NCBI GenBank assembly: GCA_001466705.2
Contig: LATX02000180.1
Coordinates: forward strand, 310,001 to 374,000
Source: Moniliophthora roreri
Taxonomy: Eukaryota; Basidiomycota; Agaricomycetes; Agaricales; Marasmiaceae
Direction: 5' to 3'
DNA length: 64,000 bases
Shown one piece after another: positions 11,029 through 22,896 of the stretch (position 1 is its first letter; the number at the start of each line of letters is the position of its first letter). A model generated the notes under the pieces. It was not told the DNA's origin, ran no database searches, and worked only from the letters and a program-made list of their open reading frames with translations. Made by a program: the position numbers and the translations under genes.

Positions 11029-14000
11029 TCAAAATCCAGATAACCGTCTCAGTTTTTTCCACAGACCGCCCAAAGAACGCCTAGGCAACGGAGACGGAGA
11101 CGGAGGCGTAGAAGGCGAAGGGGTCTTCTCAGATTTTTGCCTTTTCATCAACACCGAAGCTCTGCGTTTCCTGGGTGGAAGCGGCTCACTCTTCGTGCTG
11201 GTCATTAATGGTGGCGGCGAAAAAGATTCACTAGCCGTTCGATATACATCGCCACGCGCCTTGGACACACAAGAGTTCCATTCCGTGTGCCTTGTGGTGC
11301 AGCTAGATCGACTCGGGGCACGCTTTACACCTGTGGATGGAGTAAAACTAGCCCGACGATCCATGGCGTTCAAGACTGATATCGTAAGCTCTTCCTCGAG
11401 CGTCCATGATTCCGATACCTTCCTCATGCGCTTGTCATTGAAGGTACTGGCTGTTCGGTTGCCTAGCTGGCTTGGAGAGGTAGTAGTAGAGTTCGCATTA
11501 TACCTGGGCAGCTTCTGGTGAGGTACGCTGGGATAGCTCGGCGTCCAGGCCGGAAGCGACGTTCGACGGTCGTGCGATCTCGACCGTGAACCATGACGAT
11601 CGTTTATGAGTGGAAGGGAGAGGTGTGCCTTGTTCGGATGGTGTGTGTGGATGGAGTGGCGTGTCGATGGTTCGCGCTTATCACCGGCGTCGGTAAACCG
11701 GGGACTAGATGGATTTCGGGGAAATGGTGCTGAAGAATGCCGGAAACGCCTCGACAGGGACGACGATCGGACATCCGTGTTTGCGTGATTGATCTGTGTA
11801 TGGCCAGCATACGCAGCGGGTGCGTTAGATAACCCGGAAAGGGTTCTACGCTGACTTTGTGATCGCGGGATCATCAATTCCTCGATAGCAGGCCGAGGAC
11901 TAAAAATGGCTTCGGTCAAAGATGCCACAGGAGGTGACCAGGCTCGGCTGGGGAGGGAAACAGCATCTCGCGTCTGTTCTTCCTCAAAATCAATGTTGGT
12001 GCTGTCACCATCGATGAACGAGCTGACATCGGCCTCGCACGATATATCGACCAACGATTCGTCTGAGCAGAGTGATGGTACTAACCGACGAATACCGGCG
12101 AATTCGTGGACTCCAGGAAGGCTATTCTGTCGGTGAGATGGCCCATGTTGCATTTTATGAATGGTACCATCCGCACTGACCGAGAACATGATCGAAGCCG
12201 TAGATGGAAAGGGTTGAATCTCACTAGCGTCCTCGTCCAAATCCACGTCCTCGCCGTTTGAGCCACTGCTACTCCCAGCCATATCTCCAAACCCTTCCGA
12301 CGACTGCGGCGACATTGCAATCCCTGAATCACCGTCCCGCAGCCAATCATCCTCCTCCCGAATGCTATCGTTGCACCGACGAGGTACAGGCCAAGTGACG
12401 CGAAGACCAGCTTCTTCAAGGAGATTATCAGCAAAGGAATGGTCTTTCCCCTTGGCATCTTCCGCTCGACGAAAGAGTTTGGGGTTCATCGACAGTGAGA
12501 TATCTGGATCCAAGGCAGCAGAAGAGGGGAACGGTAGAGGAGGATGCTGCATCCCGGCTATCTCGTCCCAAATACTCGAAATGGCGTCAAAAAAGGCGTG
12601 GGTTTTGATGTCGTCTCCAGTGAGACGGTCGCTTGCCTGGTGAACGAGGAGCTAATGGGAGCCAGAATCAGCAAGCGCTCTATAAGTGTCACCGACCAAG
12701 ATGGCGTGGTCTTTTACGCAATAGAAAAAATTACTCACGGCTTTTATGAATGATTCTAAATGGCTGCTATCCAAGGCACAATCGGACCCAGACTTTGTGG
12801 CGTTGGCGTACACGAGCTTCTCCAGCTTTCCGAAAGCTAAACTGAAGTCACCAACGCTCCTTCGACTCCTTGCATCCACCATTGGACCCTCCGCCTCGAA
12901 TGGCAGATATCCCGTAGCGAGCTCATACAACAGCACCCCATAGCTAAACCAATCAACTCTTTCGTCGTATATCACCAGGTTAGCATCGTTTCGATGTAGC
13001 AGTTCCGGTGCCGCATAGCGTGGAGTAAAAGTGACGATATCCTCTCCCTGTAAAACTACCGGATGATACGTCTTGGTAGCTTTCGCACTCGACGAAGAGC
13101 TAACGGGGAAATCGTCGTATTCCAGAGAGAAAGGAAGTGCAGTTGAAGCGCCAAAGTCACTTAAAACGACATGACCACTTTGGGATAACATAATGTTGTC
13201 AGGCTTCACGTCTTGATGAATGATGCCATTCTCGTGAAGGAATCGAAGAGCCATAAACAATTCTGCGGCCAGGAGGCGGAGTGCAGTCATCGAGTTCTCC
13301 TGAACGTTTTGATAGGGTGGTGGAATCGTAAGCGGTAACGAAACAGATACAGGAAGTCTTTGTCGCTTGGACTTTAAACGGAGACGAGAGCTAATTTCCG
13401 AGTTGGCCAACGAGACTGGGTGATATTCCTAAGCGGAAATCGGTGTTATTGAGTGAGACGTAAAAGAAGATACTCATTTAGACACTTGCCAGAACTATAA
13501 ACACGAATCGCTCGTTTTGAAAACTCGCTGTCATTTTCTGCAAGAACGGAGCTTGATCCGTATCTGCGATCCAACGCAGTGCTCGTAGCTCGCGTTTGAC
13601 TTCTTCAACGCCGTACTGATTCATGTCAGCCTTTCGAAGAACCTTGATAGCATGTAGGTTGTTGCCGCTATTAGTATCGTCCCCAAGGTAACCTAGCAGA
13701 ACCTTTCCATAGGCCCCACAGCCAAGCGTTCCCATGAGGTGAAAGCGTGAAATTGAGGGATTGAGAAGCGGTTTTGGGGAGGAGTCTGGTTTAGGACTAG
13801 GACATTCATCCGAAATGGAGGGTAAGTCGGAGATCATAGGTGGCGAAGGACAATTGGATGGCGACGTAAACGGTAGAAGAGGCGTAGAATGGGCAACGGC
13901 GTGTAAGAATGGTGGTGTAGAGCTAGCTTGAATTTGATGCTCCCATGCAGTGAGATATGCAGGAGAAAGCTCGAAGTTGTAATCTGCAAGAATTTCCGGG

Positions 14001-14101
14001 CTCGCTGGGAGCAGAACAGGCGATTTCAAAGATTCTTCTGTGTAGGGAGTTGAATGAAGGTAAGGACTGCATGGCAAGTCCATCAGCACAGGACCAGCCA
14101 T
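11029..14101 (-). CDS. Large Ser/Thr protein kinase, AGC-like
   Basis: Three exons (14101-13490, 13428-12739, 12651-11029) encode 974 residues. Residues 1-118 are a Pro/Ser-rich leader. The kinase domain has a Gly loop GCGAYG at about 128-132, ATP-site Lys153 (AIKVL), Glu171, catalytic HQDVKPDN at 275-282, DFG at 295-297 and APE at 344-346, with RLTGDDIKTHAFF near the domain end. Catalytic residues are present, so activity is expected. About 500 residues of Ser/Arg/Pro-rich, probably disordered tail follow, ending in a basic patch (GGLWKKLRRLSGF). The first intron (13489-13429) uses a GC donor (GCAAGT) with an AG acceptor; no GT donor nearby keeps the frame of IVL-EYHPVSL. An insertion between the Gly-rich hinge and the C-lobe (about 212-245) is unusual. 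The specific subfamily is not assigned. Confidence 0.87.
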
Positions 14102-14287
14102 AGCAGATTGACCCTTGTTTTATATCTTGAGGAAAGGACTGGGCGAGACGAAGGAAAGGATTATCGACGACGGAAATCGGACCTTGGTGGCACTGGAAAT
14201 TGGTCAGAGTATAAGATCGTGAGAAAGTTTTCAACTCGCTCCTTCAATTTTCGACTCATCGCTGCTGCCCCCTCCTCAAGCCAAACA
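14102..14287. promoter_or_regulatory. Shared divergent promoter, kinase / SYF2
   Basis: The two start codons lie 186 bp apart on opposite strands, so both core promoters and 5' UTRs must lie here. No clear TATA box is seen. Common control of the two genes is inference. Confidence 0.5.
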
Positions 14288-15429
14288 ATGCCGCCTACGA
14301 GGACACAGAAACAGAAGAGAAGCAAAAAGGAGGATGATGGTGTGGAGGAGATACATGAGGAGGAGGAGGAAGCGGTAGCGCAGGACGAGATGACCGAGGA
14401 GCAGGCAGAAGACAAGCCGGAAGGCTCAAAAATGACAATGGAGGAACGGAAAGCGAAACTGGAGCAGCTGAAAAAGAGAATGGTATATCCACTGCCTTGT
14501 CCTCACACAACATGAACTAATTTTCAAACATAGGCTGCATCATCGAAAGCAAACCGAGCTTCACTCATAGAGGAGAGTGCAAAGTCTAAAATAACAGCAC
14601 GAGATGCTGCACGGCTAGAGCGGCAACGAAAGCTTGCTGAAATGCTGAGAACCAAGGCAGATGCCGAGGAACGAGGAGAGGACGTGGAGCGAGCAAAGAA
14701 TTGGGAATATACAATAGAGGAAAATGACAACTGGGAAAAGAAGTTGGCACGGAAAGCGAGGCGTGCAGACTTTGAATTCCATGGTGAGTGCCAGGTCCAT
14801 TCAGCTGGGAACTTTGGCCGACCCCTGGCCCAGACGATGCACATGCTTCTCATCGCAAGTATAAGAAAGACCTGGACATGGTAAAACCTGACCTGGCTGC
14901 GTATCAGCAACAGAAAGACCTTGCGTTGGGGGTAGGGTCAAGTGCTTCTGGGACATCTTCATTACAAGTGCGTGTCTTGTCCGTGAAAGATTTGACTACA
15001 GTGACTGACTAGTGCCCGGACAGGTTCTACCGACGAGCCACGAACAGCAGCTCGCTGCAGAGAACCTATACCGTGATGCCAATACTCTCATGTATGGAGA
15101 CAGCAAACCTTCTGAGGAGGCCATCGACCGAGTGGTGTCTAAAATCAACAAAGAGTATGTTCTTTCGGTCTCTTTAATCTTCCCCCTTTCTCACAATTTT
15201 GTAGCATCGACAAGAGGGGCAAATTCTCACGCAAGAGACTCAACGAAGACGAGGGCGATATCACATACATCAACGAACACAACCGCGTATTCAACAAGAA
15301 GGCAAGTTTTTATGCGGCATCTCACAATGGCCGATGTCATTGACACGATGTTGTTTGCAGATCGCCCGATACTACGACAAGTACACGACCGAAATACGGA
15401 ATAGTTTCGAACGTGGTACTGCGCTATGA
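14288..15429 (+). CDS. syf2: Pre-mRNA-splicing factor SYF2
   Basis: SYF2 belongs to the Prp19-associated complex in the spliceosome and acts in the nucleus. Six exons (14288-14482, 14534-14783, 14834-14967, 15024-15154, 15205-15301, 15361-15429) encode 291 residues. The N-terminal third is acidic and low in complexity, then a coiled-coil-rich basic region. The diagnostic C-terminal half includes HRKYKKDLDMVKPDL, ENLYRDANTLMYGDSKPSEE, AIDRVVSKINKDIDKRGKFS, and FNKKIARYYDKYTTEIRNSF. The last intron (15302-15360) starts with GCAAGT, a GC-AG intron, and the join NKK-IARYY is the conserved sequence. The gene is complete and divergent from the kinase. Confidence 0.95.
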
Positions 15430-15891
15430 TGTATATGAATGTTACGTTCCAGGAGGGCTTTATTGTATTATCTGTATGGGCTACTAATGAAATACCATCC
15501 CGTTCGCGCCCATTGCTCTCCATTCTGTCGGTATATGTACATTCCCCGACGGCGGGAAGGGAAAGGAAAGATGATGGACAGTGGCTTGGCATTCGCACAC
15601 GCTGTTTGCACGCCGACATAATTATAATGAAAGATGTTTCGGGCTGATGTCATGCAAGTCGAAGAGTAAATGAGACATCAGCGCTCAGCCCGGAACAAAA
15701 TAGCAGTTCCATTGTCTTCGCAAATGGCTGTGACTCACTAAAAGCACGGGCACAGTCGCCGAAGGCGGGAAAGAACAACCGTGTAATAGTCCACCAATTT
15801 TACATTACGTTTTGCAGGCGATCCACATATCCATATACAACTACGAAACATATAGACTGAAGTCACGGTAATCAAAGCAAAAACTCTCCAC
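15430..15891. other. Intergenic between convergent genes
   Basis: Convergent 3' flanks of SYF2 and the CFEM-like gene. No coding feature recognised. Confidence 0.4.
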
Positions 15892-16298
15892 TCAGGGCCA
15901 TGGAACAACGGGAACACCAGCTATTACAAAAACGTCAGATTCGAGTTTCAGCGTATACTCCTTGGGGCGGGAGTCATGGCCGTCACGTACCAGCAGTACA
16001 CTGTTGTGCCTGGAGCCCCAGCATTGGTTCCCTGTCCGCTGGGCAACCTTCAAGACACTTGTGGAAAGCTTCTTGGTATACTGGCGAGGTGCAGATGCAT
16101 TGGAAGTCCTCACTGGGTAACATCCGTGTCAGCACGACGTTGCAAGTCGTTTAAAAAGCAGGAGAGGACTCACGGGCCACTGCACTGCGCAATGTCATGG
16201 GCTTGCTTGTCGCATGGGAAGAAGCACGGAGTCTCGTCTTGGGCGTAGACAAGTGCAGCCGAGAGCAAGGTGAAGAGGAAGCAGGTGGCGTATTTCAT
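15892..16298 (-). CDS. CFEM-like small secreted cysteine-rich protein
   Basis: Three exons (16298-16174, 16112-15991, 15920-15892) encode 91 residues. A signal peptide is clear (MKYATCFLFTLLSAALVYA, cut near 19/20). The mature part has eight cysteines at 25, 29, 39, 47, 49, 61, 65 and 80. This spacing, with a central C-x-C and a Pro-Cys start, agrees with the CFEM domain of fungal surface and secreted proteins. CFEM proteins can bind haem through an Asp; here several acidic residues precede C47, but a haem role is not shown. There is no obvious GPI-anchor signal, so it is probably secreted. Both introns are GT-AG (about 60-70 bp). Confidence 0.8.
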
Positions 16299-17002
16299 GA
16301 TGCTGACAGCTAGTGGGAAATAGGAGTGGAGTAGAGAGCTACAGCTCGCATCTCATTCGCTTTTATACCCTTGGGTGCACAGGAACGTCACGTATAACCG
16401 GTTACGAGCGTATTTGAAACTAGGCAACACCCCTAGCGCGCCTGGCCTGCCTTGGCCGTCGGAAGAGTAGCTCTCCCGTCTTCGCGTAGTTGCTATGTTG
16501 GTCCTATGCTCCTGCCTTGACTTTGCCGGATCTTCCAACGGCGAGCTAGTCCTAGATTCTTGTCTCATCGAGAACCCCGAACGAGAAAAAAAGAAGACGG
16601 TGCCTGAAGGCTGGACTTGTCATTGGATATGCTTTCGTAACTAATACATGAGGGAAAAAACATATTGGGAAACGGGTTCCTGTGAAGCACCTGTAAAGAT
16701 GGTTTCAGTAACAGGTAAGTAAGAATGATGGACAAGGGAAGGAGAAGAGTCAGCATTGCAGAAGTAAGGGTCATCAATGGACATAAGACTGTTGAGCTTG
16801 ATTGTGAAATTTTGTTCATCTTGGGGAAAAGGCAGTACGAAGAAAGATGCTACAAGTACTCACCATGATGGGCAACATGATGGATCGAGAGCAGAAGAAA
16901 AGACGTCGACTAACAAGTGAGCTATATAGAGTAGTGGTTCAAGCTCCGCTGAAACAGAGCCGCAGTGCCGAATGCGGCACCGACACTTTCTCCCGTAACC
17001 TC
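16299..17002. other. Divergent intergenic region, CFEM-like / UPF3
   Basis: About 700 bp between divergent start codons. An open frame runs into UPF3 from 16847, but conservation starts only after the ATG at 17003. No other gene is recognised. Confidence 0.4.
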
Positions 17003-18556
17003 ATGTCCTCAGCCTCGCCCGCCAAACCCAGGAGAGAGAAGGAGAAGAAGGAGAAATCACAGCAGCAACAAGGTCTCGAAAAGCTCAAGATTGTTATTAG
17101 AAGACTACCGCCAAATCTACCCGAAGATATCTTTTGGCAGAGTGTACAGAACTGGGTCACAGACGACACAGTAACATGGAAGGTCTACTACCGCGGAAAG
17201 TTTCGTAGTCGGTATGCTGTGCTGTACTTGTTTCTGAAGGATTATAATGAAATGGATCTCTAGATTGAACAAGGAGAATGTACCCAGTCGTGCCTATGTC
17301 GCATTCAAGACCGAGGAGCAGTTGACAACGTTCCACCGGGAGTATGATGGCCATGTCTTCAGGGATAAATCTGGCTAGTATGATCTTTTTTCAATCTTGA
17401 TAGCAATCTCACATTTGAGCAGGTAATGAATCCCAGGCCGTGGTCGAGTTTGCACCGTATCAGAAGGTACCATCGGACAAGAAGAAGGCCGATGCTCGGA
17501 ACGCTACCATTGAACAAGGTGCGTTTGGAAATATACTTTGGGAAATATAAAGCTGAGATAGGAATCCTTGTCGTAGATGAAGACTACATCTCATTCGTTC
17601 AATCTTTGAATCAACTTACAACGGAACCGACGTCCATCGAGGTGCTCAGTACGTCATTTCTGTCTAAACACCAACCCCTCATTCACGATGTGTCTACAGT
17701 TGCTGCCAGTCAAGCTCCACCGCAGCCCAAGACTACCCCCTTACTCGAAGCTCTGAAAGCCGAAAAGACTGCCGTGAAAGAGGCAAAAGAGTCGAAAGAG
17801 AAGATGATCATCATGCGCAACCATGCAGCGGAAACTCGGAAGGAAGAGGCGAAGAAGAAGGCTGCAGCCAAGGCTACAGATTCTCCGCCGACTAGCAAGA
17901 AAGCCAAGAAGGCTGCTGCTGCCGAGGGTGCCGGAAGGAAAGGGCCCAAAGCACCTCGAGTTATGCGCGAACAACAGTCTGCATCAGGCCAGTCACCTGT
18001 GATGGCTACGAAACCGGTACCTGCTTCGCCGTCAGCAGCGCCCAGCCCCAGTAACGAAACTTCTACGGGTGCTCCAACGACTGCAGCCCCTCGTCGTGGA
18101 CGACCTATCTTGGGTCTGGGTTCTCGACAGTTCGAGGCAGCTCTTATCGGTGCAGCTGGCGTCGGTGCCAAAGCCAAAAAAGAGCGCGAGAAGGAGAAAC
18201 AGAAGGAAGCTAACAAGGAGAAAGACCAGGAGGAGAAATCCAACGAGCCTTCCGTCAGTGGCTTCACCAGCAACCCCAAGGAACCACCTACTTCTCCCAA
18301 GCGCGATAGAACGGCCAAGCATAAAGATAATGCTAGTGCTAGTAAAGTTCAAGCTCCGGTACCCAGCATCCTGCAGCGTAACGATGCACCAGCTATTATC
18401 TTACAGCCCAATAAAGCTCCTGTAGCCGGTAAGGCGCCTGCTGAGCAAGGTGCTGCGGTGCCAGGACCGCCTCCTGGCTTCGGCCGTGGTAGAGGTCGCG
18501 GCCGAGGTCGTGGGGGCAGGGGCGGCCCGCCGCCCGGAAGAGGTGCTCCAGTCTAA
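17003..18556 (+). CDS. upf3: UPF3 (Smg-4/UPF3), nonsense-mediated decay factor
   Basis: UPF3 links UPF2 and the exon-junction complex in nonsense-mediated mRNA decay and shuttles between nucleus and cytoplasm. Five exons (17003-17211, 17264-17373, 17423-17518, 17577-17648, 17700-18556) encode 447 residues. The N-terminal RNP-type domain is clear: KIVIRRLPPNLPEDIFW, SRAYVAFKTEEQ, NESQAVVEFAPYQKVP and DEDYISFVQSLNQ. A long Lys/Ala/Glu-rich region follows, and the protein ends in an RGG-like tail (GFGRGRGRGRGRGGRGG). The second intron (17374-17422) begins GCTAGT and is spliced at AG; only this join rebuilds the conserved DKSGNESQAVVEF, so it is a GC-AG intron. The gene is complete. Confidence 0.92.
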
Positions 18557-19174
18557 ATTGTCGAGAAGCGCAGTGCGTTCTACTGAGGCCTTTAGCTGAA
18601 AGTCCACTCATTTCTTTCTCGTTTTGCAGATATCAATTCATTCACTTCGATTAGTTGCACTCGGTCAACGAGTACCAATGCTATGCGTTACGCTGGCAAC
18701 TCAAAGTCTCCCTGAGACGTCGAGCTTGGACTCACCCGGCGTCTGGACAGACATATGAAAGAGCAGTGGTTTTATGGCTTTATGGCTTATACCTCTCAAC
18801 GGCTTTTGTCAAAGCTGGTTCTGCGAACGTCTTTCTGCATTGTCTCTCAGCCTGTAATTCTGCTTTCTGAAATGGAACCCAAGTATACATTGTATCAAAA
18901 GACTTCCTGGACGTGGTGGCTACCCAGTAAGCTGTGTCTTTTGTCCACTGAATACTAAATCCGCAGCGGTGTATCCTTTCCATTGTCCGAGTGTCTAAGC
19001 TATTTGGCCACACAAAAATGAAGACACATAACTGCCTGTGGCAAACAATGGCCATAGAGTGTTCTCTTCTACCGATATGTTCACAATAAATACTGGATGT
19101 GGTACACTCCAGTCCGCATTCCAGGTATTCCGAATACTTTCTACCTGCAGATACGGCCTACAATATAAGCCGAC
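18557..19174. other. Intergenic, no gene recognised
   Basis: 3' flank of UPF3 and 5' flank of the proline-rich gene. Short frames only. Confidence 0.4.
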
Positions 19175-19744
19175 ATGTATTCTCGCGAGAACCCCAGATC
19201 TTCATCCAAACACAAACACAAACACAGCGTAGCACCGACTCATGATGCCGTAGCTCCTCAATCGTCTTTAGGATGTTTCTCGTCTGTTCTTTCCAAATCT
19301 CGATCATTCTCTTCGCTGCGCAAAGTGGTCGCACCCCCTCAAATTCAACCACCTCTTCCACCACCAGTTCCTACCATGCGCACTCCACCAAATGCAGCGG
19401 TTTCCCGGCCACCTCCGCTCAAGAACATTCCCAAGACGGTAAGTTATTTGGAAGATGCTCTCTCCTCAGCTTATACATTATTTCCTCTGTAGTCCTATGT
19501 GGAGCAACCAATTATGAGTCCGCCTCCTTCGCTGGACACCTTCCGTCCACCTCCCACGAGCGGCTACACACGTCCCAAAGCCGAACGGCGCGTTCATGTC
19601 CCGAAGGACCCATATACAAATGGGCCAGTCAGCAAACAAGGCGGAGGGTATTTCGTTGGGCCGCCGCCTCCACCCGCTCCCTCCGAGTCATCGAACGTTT
19701 ACATGCGATCTCTGCCGAGCCCGCATTCGAGACGCAGGCGCTGA
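19175..19744 (+). CDS. Small proline-rich protein, unknown function
   Basis: Two exons (19175-19438 and 19493-19744) joined across a 54-bp GT-AG intron encode 171 residues. The N-terminus is Ser/His/Lys-rich (SSSKHKHKHS), followed by poly-proline segments (PPLPPPVP, SRPPPLKNIP, YFVGPPPPPAP) and a basic C-terminal end (HSRRRR). There is no signal peptide or membrane segment. Poly-proline runs of this type could bind SH3, WW or profilin-type partners, which is inference from composition. The even splice frame and similar composition on both sides of the intron support a real gene. Confidence 0.6.
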
Positions 19745-20476
19745 GGCCTGGGTCCGATGTTTCCGAGTTGACTTTGACTTGTTTTTTCTTTTTGTTTTTC
19801 CTCACGCATTATACCTGTCGATGTATTGGAACACTTGTAGGACTCATAACTCTACATGTATGTAGTTAATGGCAACCCCCGATCAGCTCGGATGGTGGTC
19901 CGAATGGCTTGCAATTTCGCGATCGAGGGTTTCTTGTCTCAATTGATATCGAGGCTTCTTATTGATAGGCAACGACAGCGGCTTTAGCGGTGCTGATAAG
20001 GACAAAAAAAGTAGATAAGAGCGGATACTCTGAATATATGACAATCCCGATTTTACAGCGTTTTGAGACTGCGGGACTCTTTCCGCTGCCACAAAAATAA
20101 AATATAGTAACGCCTCGGACAGTCCTCGTCACCCACGCAGTTGTAGGGAAGAATGGAATGAGTAATGAACAAGGGAAAAGGGGGAGCACGGCAATGTCGG
20201 CGAGGCTCAGACTTGTCCAAGGTGTTACTATATTCGGAATTATTTTACTTTATTTTAAAAAGTCTGAAATTTCTTATTACTACTTGCGAGGAACCAAAGT
20301 TTCGCGACCGGAGCCGTTGTCAAGCGGGTGATCAACCTTTTTCCCTACACATTCCCTACTAGGCCTCATGGGCCGAAACAAAAATGCTTCATCTTGACTC
20401 AAAACCCTCACATGCTGTAGTCCTTGGACACGCCGCAAGGAACACCCTACGATTCGTCTATTAACGCCTGCAACTC
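19745..20476. other. Intergenic, no gene recognised
   Basis: About 730 bp with AT-rich patches. It holds the promoter of the arrestin gene. Confidence 0.4.
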
Positions 20477-22896
20477 ATGGTCTTTGTCCTTCATGGTGGC
20501 TTGGAGAACCGCCATGAGTGTCCCAGTCCTCCGGATTTCAGCTCGTATACCGCATCGCACCCAGCAAAGGAAAAGGAACGTCTTCGGCTAGAAATTCAAC
20601 TCGACAAGGAATGCATCGAGCTGAAGGGTACTGGTGTCGACGTAGAACCTGCGAGATTGTCTGGTTATGTCGCGTTATCCCTTTCGGAATCGACCAGTAT
20701 CAAGGAAATCACTCTGATATTCAGAGGAAAGGCTCGATTGCCTGTTCCTGGTCACGAAACGTGCGTCCGAGTCACTTAGTCTTTTTTCTTTCAGTATACA
20801 TACTCATTTTTTTCTTTCTTTCTTTTTTTCCCGGTTGTAGGATGACCATAAGCTCGTCACCACTGACGTATATTGTCTGCAATCATGAATGGTCCTTTCT
20901 TGAAGGCCCTAAAGGGCATTCGCACACTCTCAAAGCTGGAAAGCACTTCTTTCCTTTCCAACTTCAGCTTGGCGGAAGTTTACCTTCTACCCTCTCAACC
21001 TCGTTGTACGGAGGTGCCAGTGTCGCGTACAAACTGCGTGCAAATGCTGTCCGTCCTGGTTTCTCCCATAACCTCACCTCCGTTCATCCTGTCGTTTTGC
21101 TCAGAGGGTTTGCACCAGAAGCACTCGAATATCAGCAGACACTCGAAATTGAGAATACCTGGCCAGAGAAGGTCATGTATAGCATCATGATCCCTCACAA
21201 AGCCTGGGCAGCTGGTGACACGCTTACAGCACTCGTCAAGTTAAGCCCTCTGCTGAAAGGGGTTGGCGTCCTCAATATCAATACTACCATTAACGAAACC
21301 GTCAAGATTTATGCACGTGGGGGAAGCTATCAGGAGAACACTCGTGTTGTTGGTCGCAGTAAGCACGAGATTGTCGGCCGCAAGGCTGTTGAGGTGCAGG
21401 AACCCAATTCGAGCTGGAGTAAACCTCATACATCTGCTCAGACACCTTCGATCTCTTGCACGCCACATCGGACGTCTACGGGTGGCGGATACTTCACTTT
21501 CAATCCTCACCCAAATTCATCTCCTACTTCAGACCAGGTTGAAGCTGGCCCTTTAGCCCGATCCGCAGCTTCACCTCCCTCACTACCCACGCCGCCCCTA
21601 CCATCCGGTTTTGAGTTATCGCAGGACGACATCGTTACATACATCAACACGCCTCTACCACCACATGCCATTACACCCACTCACGGGCTGGACCCGATTC
21701 ATGTATCACACCGTGTTCGATGGTCAATTCTGATTCTCAATCCCGATGGGCATACATCAGAGCTCCGATGCTCACTTCCTCTACACCTCCTCGATTGGCG
21801 CTTACTCGATGAAGCACGGACACACACTGCTGCTACACGTCGTCTTCTCATCGGCGGCGGCCAAGCCGAGGAAGACGAAGACGAAGAGAATGACCTTCCA
21901 AGTTACAACGCTCATGTCAGAGATCGTGTGGCAAACATGTATCTACCGGAGAGCGCCACGATGCGTGTTCCAGTAGGTGCGTGCAGCTCTAGTGCTGCAA
22001 GGTCAGGGGCAAGTTCACCAATGGAGTCGCACGGAGGCTTGGACTCTACTAGTCTGGATTGGGTTAACTCGGAATTGTTGCTCTCAATGGATGAAGAATA
22101 CGAAGGTGCTGGCGCCTCACCCCAGCCTCAATTCCAATCTATGCCGTCCTCATTGTATGGTAACACCAGTGCAGCCCACTCACACTCAACCTCAAACTCA
22201 CATTCATACGGTCATTCACCAATACCGACCCCGCCTGATTCCAGACCTCCTTCGCGTGGCCGTTTATCACGCTCACATTCCATGCCCACCTCACGTCGAA
22301 CATCACCCGAACGACATCATCATCATCATCACGAGTCCGAAGGTAGCGTATCTGCAGGTGGAACATACATTCATTCAGGGAACCAAGCATCCCGGAACGT
22401 TCATCAACTGTTCAAAGCCTCTATGAAGCCATTAACGTCACTCAGCTCTTCATTTGGTTTCGGTAGTCGAAGTGGGTCACATGGAAGCCTTGCTTCATTG
22501 GTCTCGCACCAAGCATCAACATCGCCGTACGCGCATTATGCGAGTGGACCATCATCGTCGAGACCAGGTTCGTCGCATAGCCATTCTGCTTCAGGGTCAC
22601 ATTCTCCTCGGATACTTCCTTTGTCGCCGGGTTCGGGAGCACCTACTCCTCCGTTGTCCTCGTCCCCGCGTACGCCCGATTTGAACACTGTGCCCGACTA
22701 CCGAACGGCTAGCAGAGGCTTTATCGGTGGTGTTCCGCCTTTGAGCAGTATGAGAGGTTTGCCTAGCTACGAGGAGAGCAATAGTACGGTACAAGCATCC
22801 GGCGGTGCAATGGCACGCACCCGGAGTGATGGAGATCTAGTCTCGAGCTTTAGCGCGATGAATATGACGGGTTCTACTGACCGTGACAGGTCTTGA
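20477..22896 (+). CDS. Alpha-arrestin (ART/ROD1-like trafficking adaptor)
   Basis: Alpha-arrestins recruit an Rsp5/Nedd4-type ubiquitin ligase to plasma-membrane transporters to trigger endocytosis. Two exons (20477-20760, 20841-22896) encode 779 residues. The arrestin N domain is recognisable in KGTGVDVEPARLSGYVALSL, ITLIFRGKARLPVPGHE and WSFLEGPKGHSHTLKAGKH, then GGASVAYKLRANAVRPGF. The C domain includes WAAGDTLTALVKLSPL and, further on, WSILILNPDGHTSELRCSLP. The C-terminal third is Ser/His/Pro-rich and disordered. Two LPSY motifs, at 21895-21906 (NDLPSYNAH) and 22759-22770 (GLPSYEES), are LPxY variants of PPxY that could bind WW domains. A run of six His is encoded at about 22315-22332. 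The start Met is uncertain, because conserved sequence begins only about 30 codons later. Confidence 0.88.

Noticed and set aside
10703..11521. Long plus-strand open frame over the microsatellite and the kinase 3' end
   Set aside because: It lies mostly antisense to the well-supported kinase tail, starts in simple repeats and has no recognisable domain.
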